Shown here piece after piece: positions 33,623 to 42,120 of a stretch of 64,000 bases of DNA. How positions within the stretch are numbered: position 1 is the first letter of the stretch; each line of letters starts with the position of its first letter. The notes under the pieces are model-generated. The model searched no databases. It saw nothing but the letters and a program-made list of their open reading frames with translations, and had not been told where the DNA came from. A program made the position numbers and the translations under genes. This stretch comes from MGML01 sp034416335 (GTDB lineage: Bacteria; Chloroflexota; Dehalococcoidia; Dehalococcoidales; UBA2162), in NCBI GenBank assembly GCA_034416335.1, contig DAOULV010000023.1:1-64000 (forward strand), read 5' to 3'.

Positions 33623-33850
33623 CTAGGTCAAAATACACCTCCTTGGACCGGCCCTGCCGCTAACCCCGATTACCCCCAGGGCTCCGGACACGGGAGGGGT
33701 GTGGTTATTATTTAAGCTGATATGAGCTGCCAACATTCAGCACCCTGGTTTCCCCCGGCAGGGCCAGCTTCTCCCCGTCTTTATATTTCTTTGTTAAAAC
33801 CATAAGGGTACCACAAGCCACCTGTACTATCTGGCAACTAATAGTACCCT
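33623..33850 (-). promoter_or_regulatory. Structured mRNA leader of binding-protein gene 1
   Basis: Together with its unstructured flanks this fills the 471 bp between the gene and its neighbour. On the minus strand it runs from an outer hairpin (AGGGTAC/GTACCCT, 33844-33850 with 33805-33811) through a long-range 10-bp pairing (33756-33765 with 33650-33659, CGGCAGGGCC/GGCCCTGCCG) to an AAGGAGGTG at 33636-33644 followed by a TTG-ACC-TAG mini-frame. The same order of elements precedes copy 2. It does not match a riboswitch consensus that I can recall. Confidence 0.5.
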
Positions 33851-33996
33851 CTTTATCATCATAACCACCCGTTTCAGGAGAAAATACAAGATGGTAAAGG
33901 TTTATTCAGTTATATTGGAGTATATTAGGCTAAAGTGTAATTATTTTTTATGCACTTGTCAATACCTAAATAATATTGTGTAAAATCTGGTATTTT

Positions 33997-35715
33997 TTAT
34001 AGTATACCTGCTAAACCCAATGCCAGCCTGATATCAACTACAGCCGGCCTGCCTTTTTTAACTTCCCCAAGGGCTTCTTTCAGGACCGGGAGAACATCCC
34101 CGGGTTCGGTTACTATCTTTCCGTAGCCGCCACAGGACTCGGCAACAAGAGCATAATCCGGAGGAGGAGATATATCAATTCCGGAAATAAATCCCATTTC
34201 CTCGGTCATCTGAGTTTCGGACATTCTTTCCACTAATGTTCTGATAGCACCGTAAGACTGATTGTTAAAAATAACCGATAGGAAAGGTAATTTATAAACA
34301 TTCGAAGACCAGAGAGAAGCAACCGGACAACCCCACACAAATCCACCGTCGGTCATTACACTGACAACCGTCCTGTCAGGGAGAGCTGCTTTGACTCCCA
34401 GAGCTGCCCCCAGCGCCCACATTATGGACCCTCCGGCACAGGCACACAATGTCCCGGGTTTAATCCGGTCAACCTGCCCGGCGATTGATGACGACTGGCT
34501 GATAAGATGGTTTACCAGCACGGTATCCTCGTCCAGGATTTCATTGATACAATATCCCGCCCAGTCGGCAGAAATCGGTTTCTCGGATGATTTACTTTTA
34601 GCCATCACGCGATTGTCTTCACGCTGCTTACTGTATTTTTTTTCAAGAATACCGTAACGTTCGCGAAGTCTGACTTCCAGCTCCGGTGTCAGTTTATTTC
34701 TAACAATTTCCGTCAGGGAAGGTATGGCTTCCCTGGAATCAGCCGTAATAAATACATCGGCACCGCGACCCCACAAAGGTCTGCCCTGTGTCAGCGGGTC
34801 GATGTCGATATGAAGAATGGTCGCACTTTCTTTCGGGAATATCCCGGCCGGAACATAGGGCAGGTCATAGTCCAAAGCTAGGATTACGTCGGCTTCTGCG
34901 AAAGGCTCATTTCCTCTGATTCCCCCACCCATTTCTTCCATTCCGGCACATAACGGGTGCGTCGTCGGAAAATTCATCCGCGTTAACCCGGGGACTACCG
35001 GTGTGCAAAGAGTCTCCGCCAGTTCAACCAGTTTATCAACCGATTCATGATGCCTCTCGATAGATCCTGCGACGATAAGCGGATTTTCCGCTGCCAGAAG
35101 AGTATCGGCTATCTTCTCCAGTTGAATACGATCTGCCGGCGGAAGCGGCTCTATATCCCCTTTATATGAGTCGGGCTCGCGCCTGTTTATTCTCTGCGCC
35201 AGCGTGTCTCTGGGATATGTCAGATATACCGGGCCGCGGGGTTCGGTCAATGAAATATTGATAGCTTTCTGGAGTACTTCATGGATATCTTCATCGACCT
35301 TGATTTCATGGTCCCACTTGACGCTGTTGCGCGTTATCAGACGCTGGTCGTATGGTTCGTCATTCCAGTTCGTCCTTCCCTGAGCAGGAGCCATCAGCCC
35401 CGCCATTAAAACGACCGGGATTCTGCCCCACTGGGCATTATGCATAGCACCGGCTACCTGCTGAGTTCCGAGTTCACTGTGCACCAGGACTATCTGCGGC
35501 TTCCCCGAGACCACATAATGACCGTAGGCTGCCGTTAACGCCACGGATTCGTGCAGACATAAACTCAGCTTCGGAGCAGGTCTGCCAAGCGCGTAGTATT
35601 TCAGTGCAGCCGCGTTAATCGGCGCCAGATCTCCTCCTGGATTAAAGAAAATATTGTCTATGCCGTTTGCATTACAGATTTCCAGAAACGCTTCAGCTCC
35701 AGTATACTGTTCCAT
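33997..35715 (-). CDS. Thiamine pyrophosphate enzyme, acetolactate synthase/decarboxylase-like
   Basis: A 572-residue TPP-dependent enzyme with the three-domain layout of acetolactate synthase, benzoylformate decarboxylase and oxalyl-CoA decarboxylase. The N-terminal Pyr domain has IDNIFFNPGGDLAPINAA and the catalytic Glu in LCLHESVALTAAYG near residue 55; the C-terminal PP domain has the cofactor motif SVMTDGGFVWG ending in IFNNQSYGAI (near residues 448-480), which anchors the diphosphate through Mg. The central domain (IVAGSIERHH) may be non-functional for FAD. No small regulatory subunit is nearby, arguing against amino-acid biosynthesis. Next to it lies an SDR gene, so a catabolic decarboxylation followed by reduction is plausible. 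Confidence 0.85.
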   Translation of the reverse strand: MEQYTGAEAFLEICNANGIDNIFFNPGGDLAPINAAALKYYALGRPAPKLSLCLHESVALTAAYGHYVVSGKPQIVLVHSELGTQQVAGAMHNAQWGRIPVVLMAGLMAPAQGRTNWNDEPYDQRLITRNSVKWDHEIKVDEDIHEVLQKAINISLTEPRGPVYLTYPRDTLAQRINRREPDSYKGDIEPLPPADRIQLEKIADTLLAAENPLIVAGSIERHHESVDKLVELAETLCTPVVPGLTRMNFPTTHPLCAGMEEMGGGIRGNEPFAEADVILALDYDLPYVPAGIFPKESATILHIDIDPLTQGRPLWGRGADVFITADSREAIPSLTEIVRNKLTPELEVRLRERYGILEKKYSKQREDNRVMAKSKSSEKPISADWAGYCINEILDEDTVLVNHLISQSSSIAGQVDRIKPGTLCACAGGSIMWALGAALGVKAALPDRTVVSVMTDGGFVWGCPVASLWSSNVYKLPFLSVIFNNQSYGAIRTLVERMSETQMTEEMGFISGIDISPPPDYALVAESCGGYGKIVTEPGDVLPVLKEALGEVKKGRPAVVDIRLALGLAGIL

Positions 35716-35777
35716 ATTTCCGTTTCTCCTTCGATTGATGACGGTTACCAGTTGACAGTCTAAACATGCGGTGACTG

Positions 35778-36632
35778 TTAAGGAGTCAGACCACCATCGA
35801 CATTTATCGACTGACCGGTGATATTCCTGGCTTCTTCAGAGGACAAGAAGACTACGGCCCTACCGATATCTTCCGGGGTCTGTTCTCTTCCAAGTGGTAC
35901 CCGCGAAGCCACGTATTTGTCAAAATACTCACGGTAGGACAGTCCTTCCGCACCCGGCGTAGACTGGATACGCCTCGGTGCACTCCTTTCATACAGGGGT
36001 GTATAGAGGACTCCCGGGCACACGCAGTTAACATTGATGTTGTAAGGTGCCAGTTGCAAAGCCATCAGCCTTGAAAATTGAATCACTCCTGCCTTTGCCA
36101 CTCCGTAACTGGTCATCGGGGAAAGAGCCTCTTCCCTGCCGGACATTCCTCCGCTGGAAAGAGATCCTCCTCCGGCCATAGGTCTTCCGCCGATGGAAGA
36201 TATGTTCACAATCTTGCCGCTTTTCTGATTAACAAAGAGCGGTGCCACGATTCTCGTCATCAGCATTGTCGCTCTCAGATTTAATTTAATGGTGTCATCC
36301 CATTCTTTTTCTTCAGAGTAATCTACTCCCGGCTCCTCATAGTAATATTTAGATTCACCGCCGACGTTATTTACAAGGATATCGATTTTTCCGAAGGTAT
36401 CCAGAATTTGTTTCAAAGCATAATCCGCCTGGTCTTTTTCAGTTACGTTTGCGATTATCGCCAGTGAACGGCGACCCGTATCTTTAACGCCAGCCGATAC
36501 TTTTTCAGCATTTTCCCTGCTGATATCTATAACCGCAATATCCGCCCCCTCCTCAGCAAGACATTTTACGATACCCTCGCCGATACCCGCGCCGCCTCCC
36601 GTAACTGCCGCTACTTTACCTTCAAGCTTCAT
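35778..36632 (-). CDS. SDR family oxidoreductase
   Basis: A 284-residue short-chain dehydrogenase/reductase. Coenzyme motif TGGGAGIG at residues 11-18, Asp after strand 2 (AVIDISRENA, favouring NAD), NNVGG, and the catalytic Ser with TSYGVAKAG near residues 174-178 (Tyr-x3-Lys). The C-terminal INVDGGLTP is standard for the classical SDRs. Slight oddity: a Gly/Ser-rich insertion (MAGGGSLSSGGMSGREEA) before the active Tyr. The ATG preceded by TTGGAGGAC was chosen. It is 63 bp upstream of the TPP enzyme gene on the same strand, so the two are probably one operon. Confidence 0.9.
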   Translation of the reverse strand: MKLEGKVAAVTGGGAGIGEGIVKCLAEEGADIAVIDISRENAEKVSAGVKDTGRRSLAIIANVTEKDQADYALKQILDTFGKIDILVNNVGGESKYYYEEPGVDYSEEKEWDDTIKLNLRATMLMTRIVAPLFVNQKSGKIVNISSIGGRPMAGGGSLSSGGMSGREEALSPMTSYGVAKAGVIQFSRLMALQLAPYNINVNCVCPGVLYTPLYERSAPRRIQSTPGAEGLSYREYFDKYVASRVPLGREQTPEDIGRAVVFLSSEEARNITGQSINVDGGLTP

Positions 36633-36745
36633 CTGGTCCTCCAAGAAACGTATTATCCTAAAACATGATTCCGAATAAACTCAGAGAATGATAGTTCTTC
36701 CTGCACAACATTTCAAGTTCAATAACTGGTTTTCGCAGATAAAAA

Positions 36746-36771
36746 GGAAGCCGCTTATAAAAGCGGCTTCC
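36746..36771 (-). terminator. Terminator of binding-protein gene 2
   Basis: 11-bp stem GGAAGCCGCTT/AAGCGGCTTCC with a 4-nt loop and TTTTT following on the minus strand, 35 bp past the stop codon. Confidence 0.9.
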
Positions 36772-36805
36772 TCATATCGGTTTTGTTAACCGTTATTGGA
36801 AAGAA

Positions 36806-38656
36806 CTATCTTCGACCGGTCATATCCTCTTTGAGATCAAGGTCAAGCCAGGCCCATCTCAGCCAGAACTTGACATCGTTCGCTCCGTAGTAGTTCTTCA
36901 GCCATGGCTGCCATACGCGATATCCCCAGGGTGCTGGCATCGGAATATTGAACGCCTGCCCGAGGCAATAAACGTAAGCTTCCTTCGTTACTGTGTCAGC
37001 TTGCGGATAGTCTACCATGACGTATTCGTTCTGCTTATTATACGCAGCTTCGATTATCGGGTCTGTTCCCGGAGGATCATTAACGTGGCTCATGTTAAAG
37101 ATGTTAGGTCCACGGAAGTAACCCATGCTGTACCTGACAAACAGGGCGCCATCGCCACCGGGGAAGGCAGACAGCACGAGGTCTTCGGACTGGTGTCCTA
37201 CCCAGAGCCCGATGAATACGGTCGGCTCGAGTATCTGGAGGTCGACATCGATTCCTACTGCTGCCCAGTATTCCTTGATTATGGCTGATGCCTGTTCCTG
37301 GGCTGTACCGTTAGACATTACCATCTTCATCTTGAAGCCTTCGGGATATCCGGCTTCTGTAAGAAGCTGTTTCGCTTTCTCGGGGTTGTATCCGTAAAGT
37401 TCCTGTGTTTCCTCAGGCAAATCTTCAAGCGGCGTGTAGATAGTCGGATACCACTTTCTTGCCGGACTGTCTATCAATTCAGCTTTGCCGTCGTAAAGGT
37501 CCCTGACGATTGTCGGGTGGTCGATGGCAAGCATCATCGCCTTCCTGACTCTTACGTCAGAATAAGGTCCGGGCAGGTCAACCCTTCCGGATACCTGCTG
37601 CGGTGCAATGATGGTCTGGACGTACTCGATATCAGGATTGGTTCCCTGGATGGTTTCGAAATCCTCGATTGTCAGTACATCGATAAAGGACCAGTCAGCT
37701 TTCCCCGTCCTGAGTGCGGCAAGTCGGGTCGAGTAGTCGGGAATAATCTGGTAGTTGATACTGTCGATGTAAGGGAGTTGGTCTCCCTGGCCGGGTCCGA
37801 CCGGGTTAACATCCCAGTAGTTATCGTTCTTGATATATTTGGCTGCGCTGGATGTCACGTAGTCATCCAGCATATAAGGCCCGGTACCGACTACGTCGTA
37901 CCAGTTGTTGCTGTTTCCGTACTGCTCAAGGAATTCCTTGGGCCATACGTACTGGACGCCGCCGCCACCCATTATCCACAGGTAACCGGTGCCCGGAGCT
38001 ACCGGGGTCCTGACCGTGATCTGCCAGTCTCCCGTCCTCTCAACGGTCGTGTTCGAGATAAGAGACGGCTCGGAACACATTGATGATGTGAAGGGTGTAT
38101 CTCTCATGTATTCGATGCTGTAAGCTACGTCTTCAGCCGTCATTTCACGACCGTTAACAAGTTGAGACGCATCCTGGTCGGGATGATAACCGAAATGGAC
38201 GCCCTGTCGGATGTTCAGCACCCAGACGCCTACCGCGGGTGTCTCCCAGCTCTCGGCAAGGTTACCGCCGAGATACCTGTAATCCGTTACACCGCCGACG
38301 AAATTAGTCTCACCGGTACCGCCAGGACCCTTGGAAAAGTCTATGCCAAGGATCTGTTCGATAACATAACCGCCCTGTCCTGCGCCACTGCAAGCTTTGG
38401 CTCCGGGATTCCAGGTGGTAATATCTGAGTTTGTCAGAATAACAAGTTTACCACCGTATTTCGGCTTATTGGGATCAACGGTAACCGAAGGTGTTCCGGG
38501 AGCTTCCATCCCTTCTTCTTCGCCGCCCACCGAAACCGTCTGACCTTCATCCTGTGTCGTTACGGTTCCTCCGGTATCACCGGAGTCACAGGATGCTATA
38601 AGGAGCGATATCACTATAAGGCAGCTTACCAATAACCAAACGATTTTTTTTGTCAT
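36806..38656 (-). CDS. ABC transporter substrate-binding lipoprotein, oligopeptide/nickel type (family 5), copy 2
   Basis: A 616-residue paralogue of copy 1: signal peptide KKIVWLLVSCLIVISLLIAS with lipobox Cys near residue 23, then GGTVTTQDEGQTVSV and a mature part PKYGGKLVILTNSDITTW, EMTAEDVAYSIEYMRD, TGPYMLDDYVTSSAAKYI, VRKAMMLAIDHP. Most of the core is identical or conservatively changed between copies; pocket-region differences (for example GGGGVQYVWPKEFLEQYGNS against GGGGAQYVWAKDFL in copy 1) suggest related but distinct ligands. It has its own terminator and shared leader, so it is separately regulated. No permease or ATPase in the vicinity. Confidence 0.9.
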   Translation of the reverse strand: MTKKIVWLLVSCLIVISLLIASCDSGDTGGTVTTQDEGQTVSVGGEEEGMEAPGTPSVTVDPNKPKYGGKLVILTNSDITTWNPGAKACSGAGQGGYVIEQILGIDFSKGPGGTGETNFVGGVTDYRYLGGNLAESWETPAVGVWVLNIRQGVHFGYHPDQDASQLVNGREMTAEDVAYSIEYMRDTPFTSSMCSEPSLISNTTVERTGDWQITVRTPVAPGTGYLWIMGGGGVQYVWPKEFLEQYGNSNNWYDVVGTGPYMLDDYVTSSAAKYIKNDNYWDVNPVGPGQGDQLPYIDSINYQIIPDYSTRLAALRTGKADWSFIDVLTIEDFETIQGTNPDIEYVQTIIAPQQVSGRVDLPGPYSDVRVRKAMMLAIDHPTIVRDLYDGKAELIDSPARKWYPTIYTPLEDLPEETQELYGYNPEKAKQLLTEAGYPEGFKMKMVMSNGTAQEQASAIIKEYWAAVGIDVDLQILEPTVFIGLWVGHQSEDLVLSAFPGGDGALFVRYSMGYFRGPNIFNMSHVNDPPGTDPIIEAAYNKQNEYVMVDYPQADTVTKEAYVYCLGQAFNIPMPAPWGYRVWQPWLKNYYGANDVKFWLRWAWLDLDLKEDMTGRR

Positions 38657-38753
38657 ATAAGCTTCTCCTCCTCATGTTTTCTTTCACAGTCTATTTGTGA
38701 AAGAATTAACAATGCCGCTTAATTAAAAACCGCATTCAGTCTATTCAGTTGTA

Positions 38754-38976
38754 TTAAGTCAATACTCCACCTCCTGAACTGGATCTGTCCTGAAACCATG
38801 ATTATCCCACCGGGATCTCTCCGGTCACGGTAAAAGTCCGGATGATAATAAGCTATGTAAGAGCCGAAATCGGATGGATTCCAGGCCGGCAAACACACGT
38901 ATTACCAGTATTACTTTGTTAAACGCACAAAAAGGTACCAGAACAAACAATATTTTTCCGCAGCTCCAGTACCTTT
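38754..38976 (-). promoter_or_regulatory. Structured mRNA leader of binding-protein gene 2
   Basis: Same layout as the leader of copy 1: hairpin GTACCTT/AAGGTAC (38969-38975 with 38932-38938), GTTTAACAAAG, a CCGGAG element followed by a hairpin (ATCCCGGTGGGAT), GATAATC, then AGGAGGTGG and a TTG-ACT-TAA mini-frame at 38754-38762. Sequence identity to the first leader is partial but the order and stems are kept. It accounts for part of the 789 bp without a gene before 39446. Confidence 0.5.
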
Positions 38977-39155
38977 CTAGTCATAGAGGTGATATCAGTT
39001 GACTACTGTTTTTCAACAGATTTCTCTCAATACTAAGAAATGTAACCTTTTTACAGTTCAATGTCAAGCGAGATCATCGATTTTTCATATTTGACGGTTT
39101 CAAGTAAGTATTATTATGAATCCATAGTTAGGCAAATCAAGCGATAAAGCTAATG

Positions 39156-39400
39156 GTACTATTCGCGTTTCTGGTTGTTATTGTACTCACCCCCTGTATC
39201 CCCCTCTCACGCAGTACCCTGATTGAGCAGTAATGATTAGTTTGCATGAAAGGGGGAAAGTATTTTTGAGAGGGGGCTTTGCCCCCTCTCATTTTAACTC
39301 CCCTCTCCAGCTAGAAAAGACTAACAACAATTATCAATGGTTCTGGCTGGAGAGGGGTCAGGGGTGAGGTGAACACCACCAACCAAATGCAAACAGAACC
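39156..39400. mobile_element. Family B short transposon-like repeat, copy B3
   Basis: About 245 bp, flanked by a 9-bp direct repeat AAGCTAATG (39147-39155 and 39401-39409) that looks like a target-site duplication. Ends GTACTATTCGCGTTTCTGG and CAAACAGAACC are partly inverted. Contains hairpins of CCCCCTCTC/GAGAGGGGG type. No open reading frame. Confidence 0.75.
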
Positions 39401-39445
39401 AAGCTAATGCCAGAGTAGAACGTTTCTCATGAACTATACATTTAT

Positions 39446-39922
39446 CTAGAATTCATTACCGGATGTTCTTCCATATGCTTTGCTGTCACTGGCCGTCCAG
39501 AAGAATATCGGGCTGTCCACTCTGCGGAATATCAGGGGCAGGTGTTTCATCCCGGCCGGAACGAAAATCAGGCAGCTTTTATCGATAACATACTTCTCAT
39601 CTTCGAGCCAGAACTCAATTTCCCCGCCCAGTTCACGAGGGTCACTGAGAACGGAACCGACAAAACCTAGAGTCTCCCCAAAATCATGCGTGTGCGCGAT
39701 CTCTGTCTGGACCCCTCCGTTACCGTGAACAGCGGTAATCCAGTGACAATCAGTATAAAACCCCCCGGGAAGAATCTTATCATCCAGGTGGAACATATAA
39801 ACGCCCTCGAAATAATTACCGGCCTTTCTCTGTTCTTCAACGCTTCGGGGTGCTTTTAGCGAAGCCAGGTAATCTTTATCCGGTTCGGTCAATATATATT
39901 TTTCATACTTTTTCTCTGACAT
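39446..39922 (-). CDS. Cupin-like protein 1
   Basis: A 158-residue small protein opening with the family signature MSEKKYEKYILTEPDKDYLA. Its single domain carries TEIAHTHDFGETLGF (H-x-H-x4-E, cupin motif 1 metal ligands) and CLIFVPAGMKHLPLIFRRVD (motif 2 with the fourth ligand His), so it is a one-domain cupin. Function is unknown; cupins include dioxygenases, isomerases and decarboxylases. It is the first of four consecutive minus-strand genes of the same family and is separated from the next by a family A repeat. A normal ribosome site (GGAGG-like) precedes the ATG. Confidence 0.8.
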   Translation of the reverse strand: MSEKKYEKYILTEPDKDYLASLKAPRSVEEQRKAGNYFEGVYMFHLDDKILPGGFYTDCHWITAVHGNGGVQTEIAHTHDFGETLGFVGSVLSDPRELGGEIEFWLEDEKYVIDKSCLIFVPAGMKHLPLIFRRVDSPIFFWTASDSKAYGRTSGNEF

Positions 39923-39937
39923 TTTCTTCCCTCCGTT

Positions 39938-40127
39938 ACTAATACTATTTTACATTAACAACTATCTGAAGCTGGTTCTGCAACCAGTCCCTTCCCCCTT
40001 GATGGGGGAAGGTTAGGATGAGGGTGACTTAAATCCAATTTTCACCTTCACCTTAATCCTCTCCCATCACGGGAGAGGAAACAAAAAGTATGCTATTCCG
40101 AAAAATTAAGCATTCCCTGGTACTGGT
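39938..40127. mobile_element. Family A short transposon-like repeat, copy A3
   Basis: About 190 bp in the opposite orientation to A1: left end ACTAATACTATTTTACATTA, hairpins CCTTCCCCCTTGATGGGGGA and CTCTCCCATCACGGGAGAGG, right end GCATTCCCTGGTACTGG. The right end stops one base before the stop codon of cupin gene 2. No open reading frame. Confidence 0.75.
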
Positions 40128-40128
40128 A

Positions 40129-40563
40129 TTATTCTGCGGGAACTAATACGGGTTCTTCTCCCATCGGCCAGAAATGACCGAACAGGAAAGGCCGGTCCAT
40201 CTTTTTTACATGTATCGGGCAGTGCTGCAGACCTTTAGGGAAGTAGACCATTGCCGACGTGGAAAATTCGGTCTTTTCCCAGTCTTCACCGAAAGCCACT
40301 TCCACGGTAGCACCGAGGTTCTTCATATCGTGAGGATCGGAAGAAAGGAACATAAGATATTCGTCGGCATAATGCGAATGGGGCGGTTCGGCGAACATAC
40401 CGGCCCTGATGACGTAGTACAGTGCAAAATTGGGCCTGGCACCCTCAATTTCTTTCATAAATTCCTGGTTCCCGGAAAGGAAATCACTGTTCATATTGCC
40501 AAAAGACGGCCATGGTTTTTTTACATCACGCAAAATATATTTTTCATATTTATTATCTGTCAT
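40129..40563 (-). CDS. Cupin-like protein 2
   Basis: A 144-residue paralogue beginning MTDNKYEKYILRDVKKPWPS. The metal motif is PPHSHYADEYLMFL (H-x-H-x4-E) and motif 2 is YFPKGLQHCPIHV, so all four ligands are present. The C-terminus has a shortened edge strand (HFWPMGEEP). It lies 40 bp upstream of no obvious promoter of its own and probably is transcribed with the genes to its right. Enzyme or sensor role cannot be decided from the sequence; the repeated family in one locus suggests related ligands. Confidence 0.75.
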   Translation of the reverse strand: MTDNKYEKYILRDVKKPWPSFGNMNSDFLSGNQEFMKEIEGARPNFALYYVIRAGMFAEPPHSHYADEYLMFLSSDPHDMKNLGATVEVAFGEDWEKTEFSTSAMVYFPKGLQHCPIHVKKMDRPFLFGHFWPMGEEPVLVPAE

Positions 40564-40605
40564 CTTTTCTTCCTTAAATACAATCTTTGGATATGACGGG
40601 TATGA

Positions 40606-41022
40606 TTAACTTCCGGGTTTTTCCGGAGGAGTATATTTGGGCGGAAGGGTCAGGGTCAAAACCCAGGAAGTCTTTTCCGGATTCCCCGTGATACGGTGAC
40701 TATAAGGGGTACCTTTGGGAACATATGTCATCGCGGCGGAATTTATTGTATATTTTTCCGGTTCTCCTCCCATCGTAATTTCTATTTCGGTATTTATTTC
40801 ATCTATCTTTTCGGGGTCTCCGCCGGCATACATATTAACGCGGTCGGCATCTACGGCTTCCGGTGGCGCATCGATGAGCGGCAGTGCTTCTACCGGGGTA
40901 AGCTGCACGCCGAAGTCATATCCCCGGGCATCCTTTCCGTGAAATTCAAATACCTGGAGGTCTCCGTACTGTTTTATTTCCGGAGCAAGTATGTATTTAT
41001 CGACATCCTTTTTATCCGTCAT
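40606..41022 (-). CDS. Cupin-like protein 3, divergent
   Basis: A 138-residue member (DKYILAPEIKQYGDLQVFEF) in which the first motif has decayed: no H-x-H remains, the segment reading PLIDAPPEAVDADRVNMY instead. The second motif YVPKGTPYSHRITGN keeps only a His in the last position. The protein is therefore unlikely to bind metal the way its relatives do and may be a regulatory subunit or a pseudo-enzyme. Start ATG chosen on its AGGAG site at 6 bp; a GTG two codons earlier is the alternative. It sits between cupin 2 and the two-domain cupin in the same orientation. Confidence 0.7.
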   Translation of the reverse strand: MTDKKDVDKYILAPEIKQYGDLQVFEFHGKDARGYDFGVQLTPVEALPLIDAPPEAVDADRVNMYAGGDPEKIDEINTEIEITMGGEPEKYTINSAAMTYVPKGTPYSHRITGNPEKTSWVLTLTLPPKYTPPEKPGS

Positions 41023-41057
41023 TTCCACTCCTTTCAGTTATAAGGTCTATTAGCTGA

Positions 41058-42026
41058 TTACTGTTTTCCCCACATCGGGGTGTTCCCTATGGTAAAACAC
41101 AGCACCGGTCTATTTACGTTTCTGAACTCCAGCGGGCAGTGATTCAGGCCTTTCGGTATGTAGATAAGCGAACTCTGGTTAATGATATGTTTCTCATCGC
41201 CAAGAACGATTGAAACATCACCATCCACTTTCCTGGGGTCATCTTTCCCGCAGAAACCTATTATACCTATCATCTCGTCGAAATCATGGGCGTGTGGTTC
41301 CACCGACATCGTGGTATCCCCGCTCCATATCCAGACAAAGTCCACGTAGAAACCGCCCTGTGAAGCCTCGTCGTCCAGGGATACTATCTGGTTACTTTTT
41401 GCCGTTCTTGACCCGGGCGGCGGGGGAGGCGGCGGATTATTCGGGTCCCAGTGAGGTTTGGGCTCGGTAATAATGAATCTTCCATATCTTGTCCCGGAGG
41501 AATCAGGCTCGGGGCGCGGGAAGAAAGCTTCTTTCGATTGCCCTTCCTCAAGTTCCGTTGATTCCGAAGTGCGGCCGTACCGGCTTATCGGGGCAAGAGT
41601 AAAGAAAAACACCGGCCGGTTTACTTCGCGGAATGTCAACGGGCAGTGCTTCATACCTGCCGCAACGTGGACGAGACAGCTCTTCGTCAGATAGTGAGTC
41701 TCGTCACCGAGTATGATTTCCATCCTGGCATCCAGTTCGCCGGGATTAGCCTGGTCGGTACCGATAAAGCCGATAACCTCCGTAAAATCGTGATGATGAG
41801 GTTCTTCGGTGGTGCCGGACGTGGTTACTCCTTCCCATAACCACAGGCACTCCATATAAAATTCCGCCCCTTCCACCTTTTCATCATCCATCCATAACAG
41901 CCGGAGTCCTTCCACAGTGGACTCTACCGGACTCTTCTCCCTCATTTCTTCTATCTTTGCCATTTCTTCGGGAGTATATTCCCTCGTTTCCGTGACTATA
42001 TATTTTGAATACTTCAGTTCACTCAT
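41058..42026 (-). CDS. Two-domain cupin-like protein 4 (tandem fusion)
   Basis: A 322-residue protein made of two related domains joined by a proline run: domain 1 has HHHDFTEVIGFIGTDQ and VAAGMKHCPLTFREVN, domain 2 has HAHDFDEMIGIIGF and YIPKGLNHCPLEFRNVN. The linker contains a seven-proline run, which usually needs EF-P for translation. Each domain keeps its full set of ligand His and Glu, so it can bind two metals. It opens the four-gene minus-strand set and is the longest member of the family here. Two copies in one chain suggest an internal dimer replacing the usual homodimer. Substrate unknown. Confidence 0.8.
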   Translation of the reverse strand: MSELKYSKYIVTETREYTPEEMAKIEEMREKSPVESTVEGLRLLWMDDEKVEGAEFYMECLWLWEGVTTSGTTEEPHHHDFTEVIGFIGTDQANPGELDARMEIILGDETHYLTKSCLVHVAAGMKHCPLTFREVNRPVFFFTLAPISRYGRTSESTELEEGQSKEAFFPRPEPDSSGTRYGRFIITEPKPHWDPNNPPPPPPPGSRTAKSNQIVSLDDEASQGGFYVDFVWIWSGDTTMSVEPHAHDFDEMIGIIGFCGKDDPRKVDGDVSIVLGDEKHIINQSSLIYIPKGLNHCPLEFRNVNRPVLCFTIGNTPMWGKQ

Positions 42027-42120
42027 CTTAAATTCCTTTCGTTCACATTCTTACATTCCGACAAAGTATTTACTCATCCGGATGAAAAATAACGGTGTTT
42101 TTCGTAAATTTATTCTGGGA

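Noticed and set aside
33623..33850. A cobalamin, TPP, SAM or purine riboswitch in the binding-protein leader
   Set aside because: None of the conserved boxes of these families (such as GCCACTG or CTGAGA) could be found on the minus strand.
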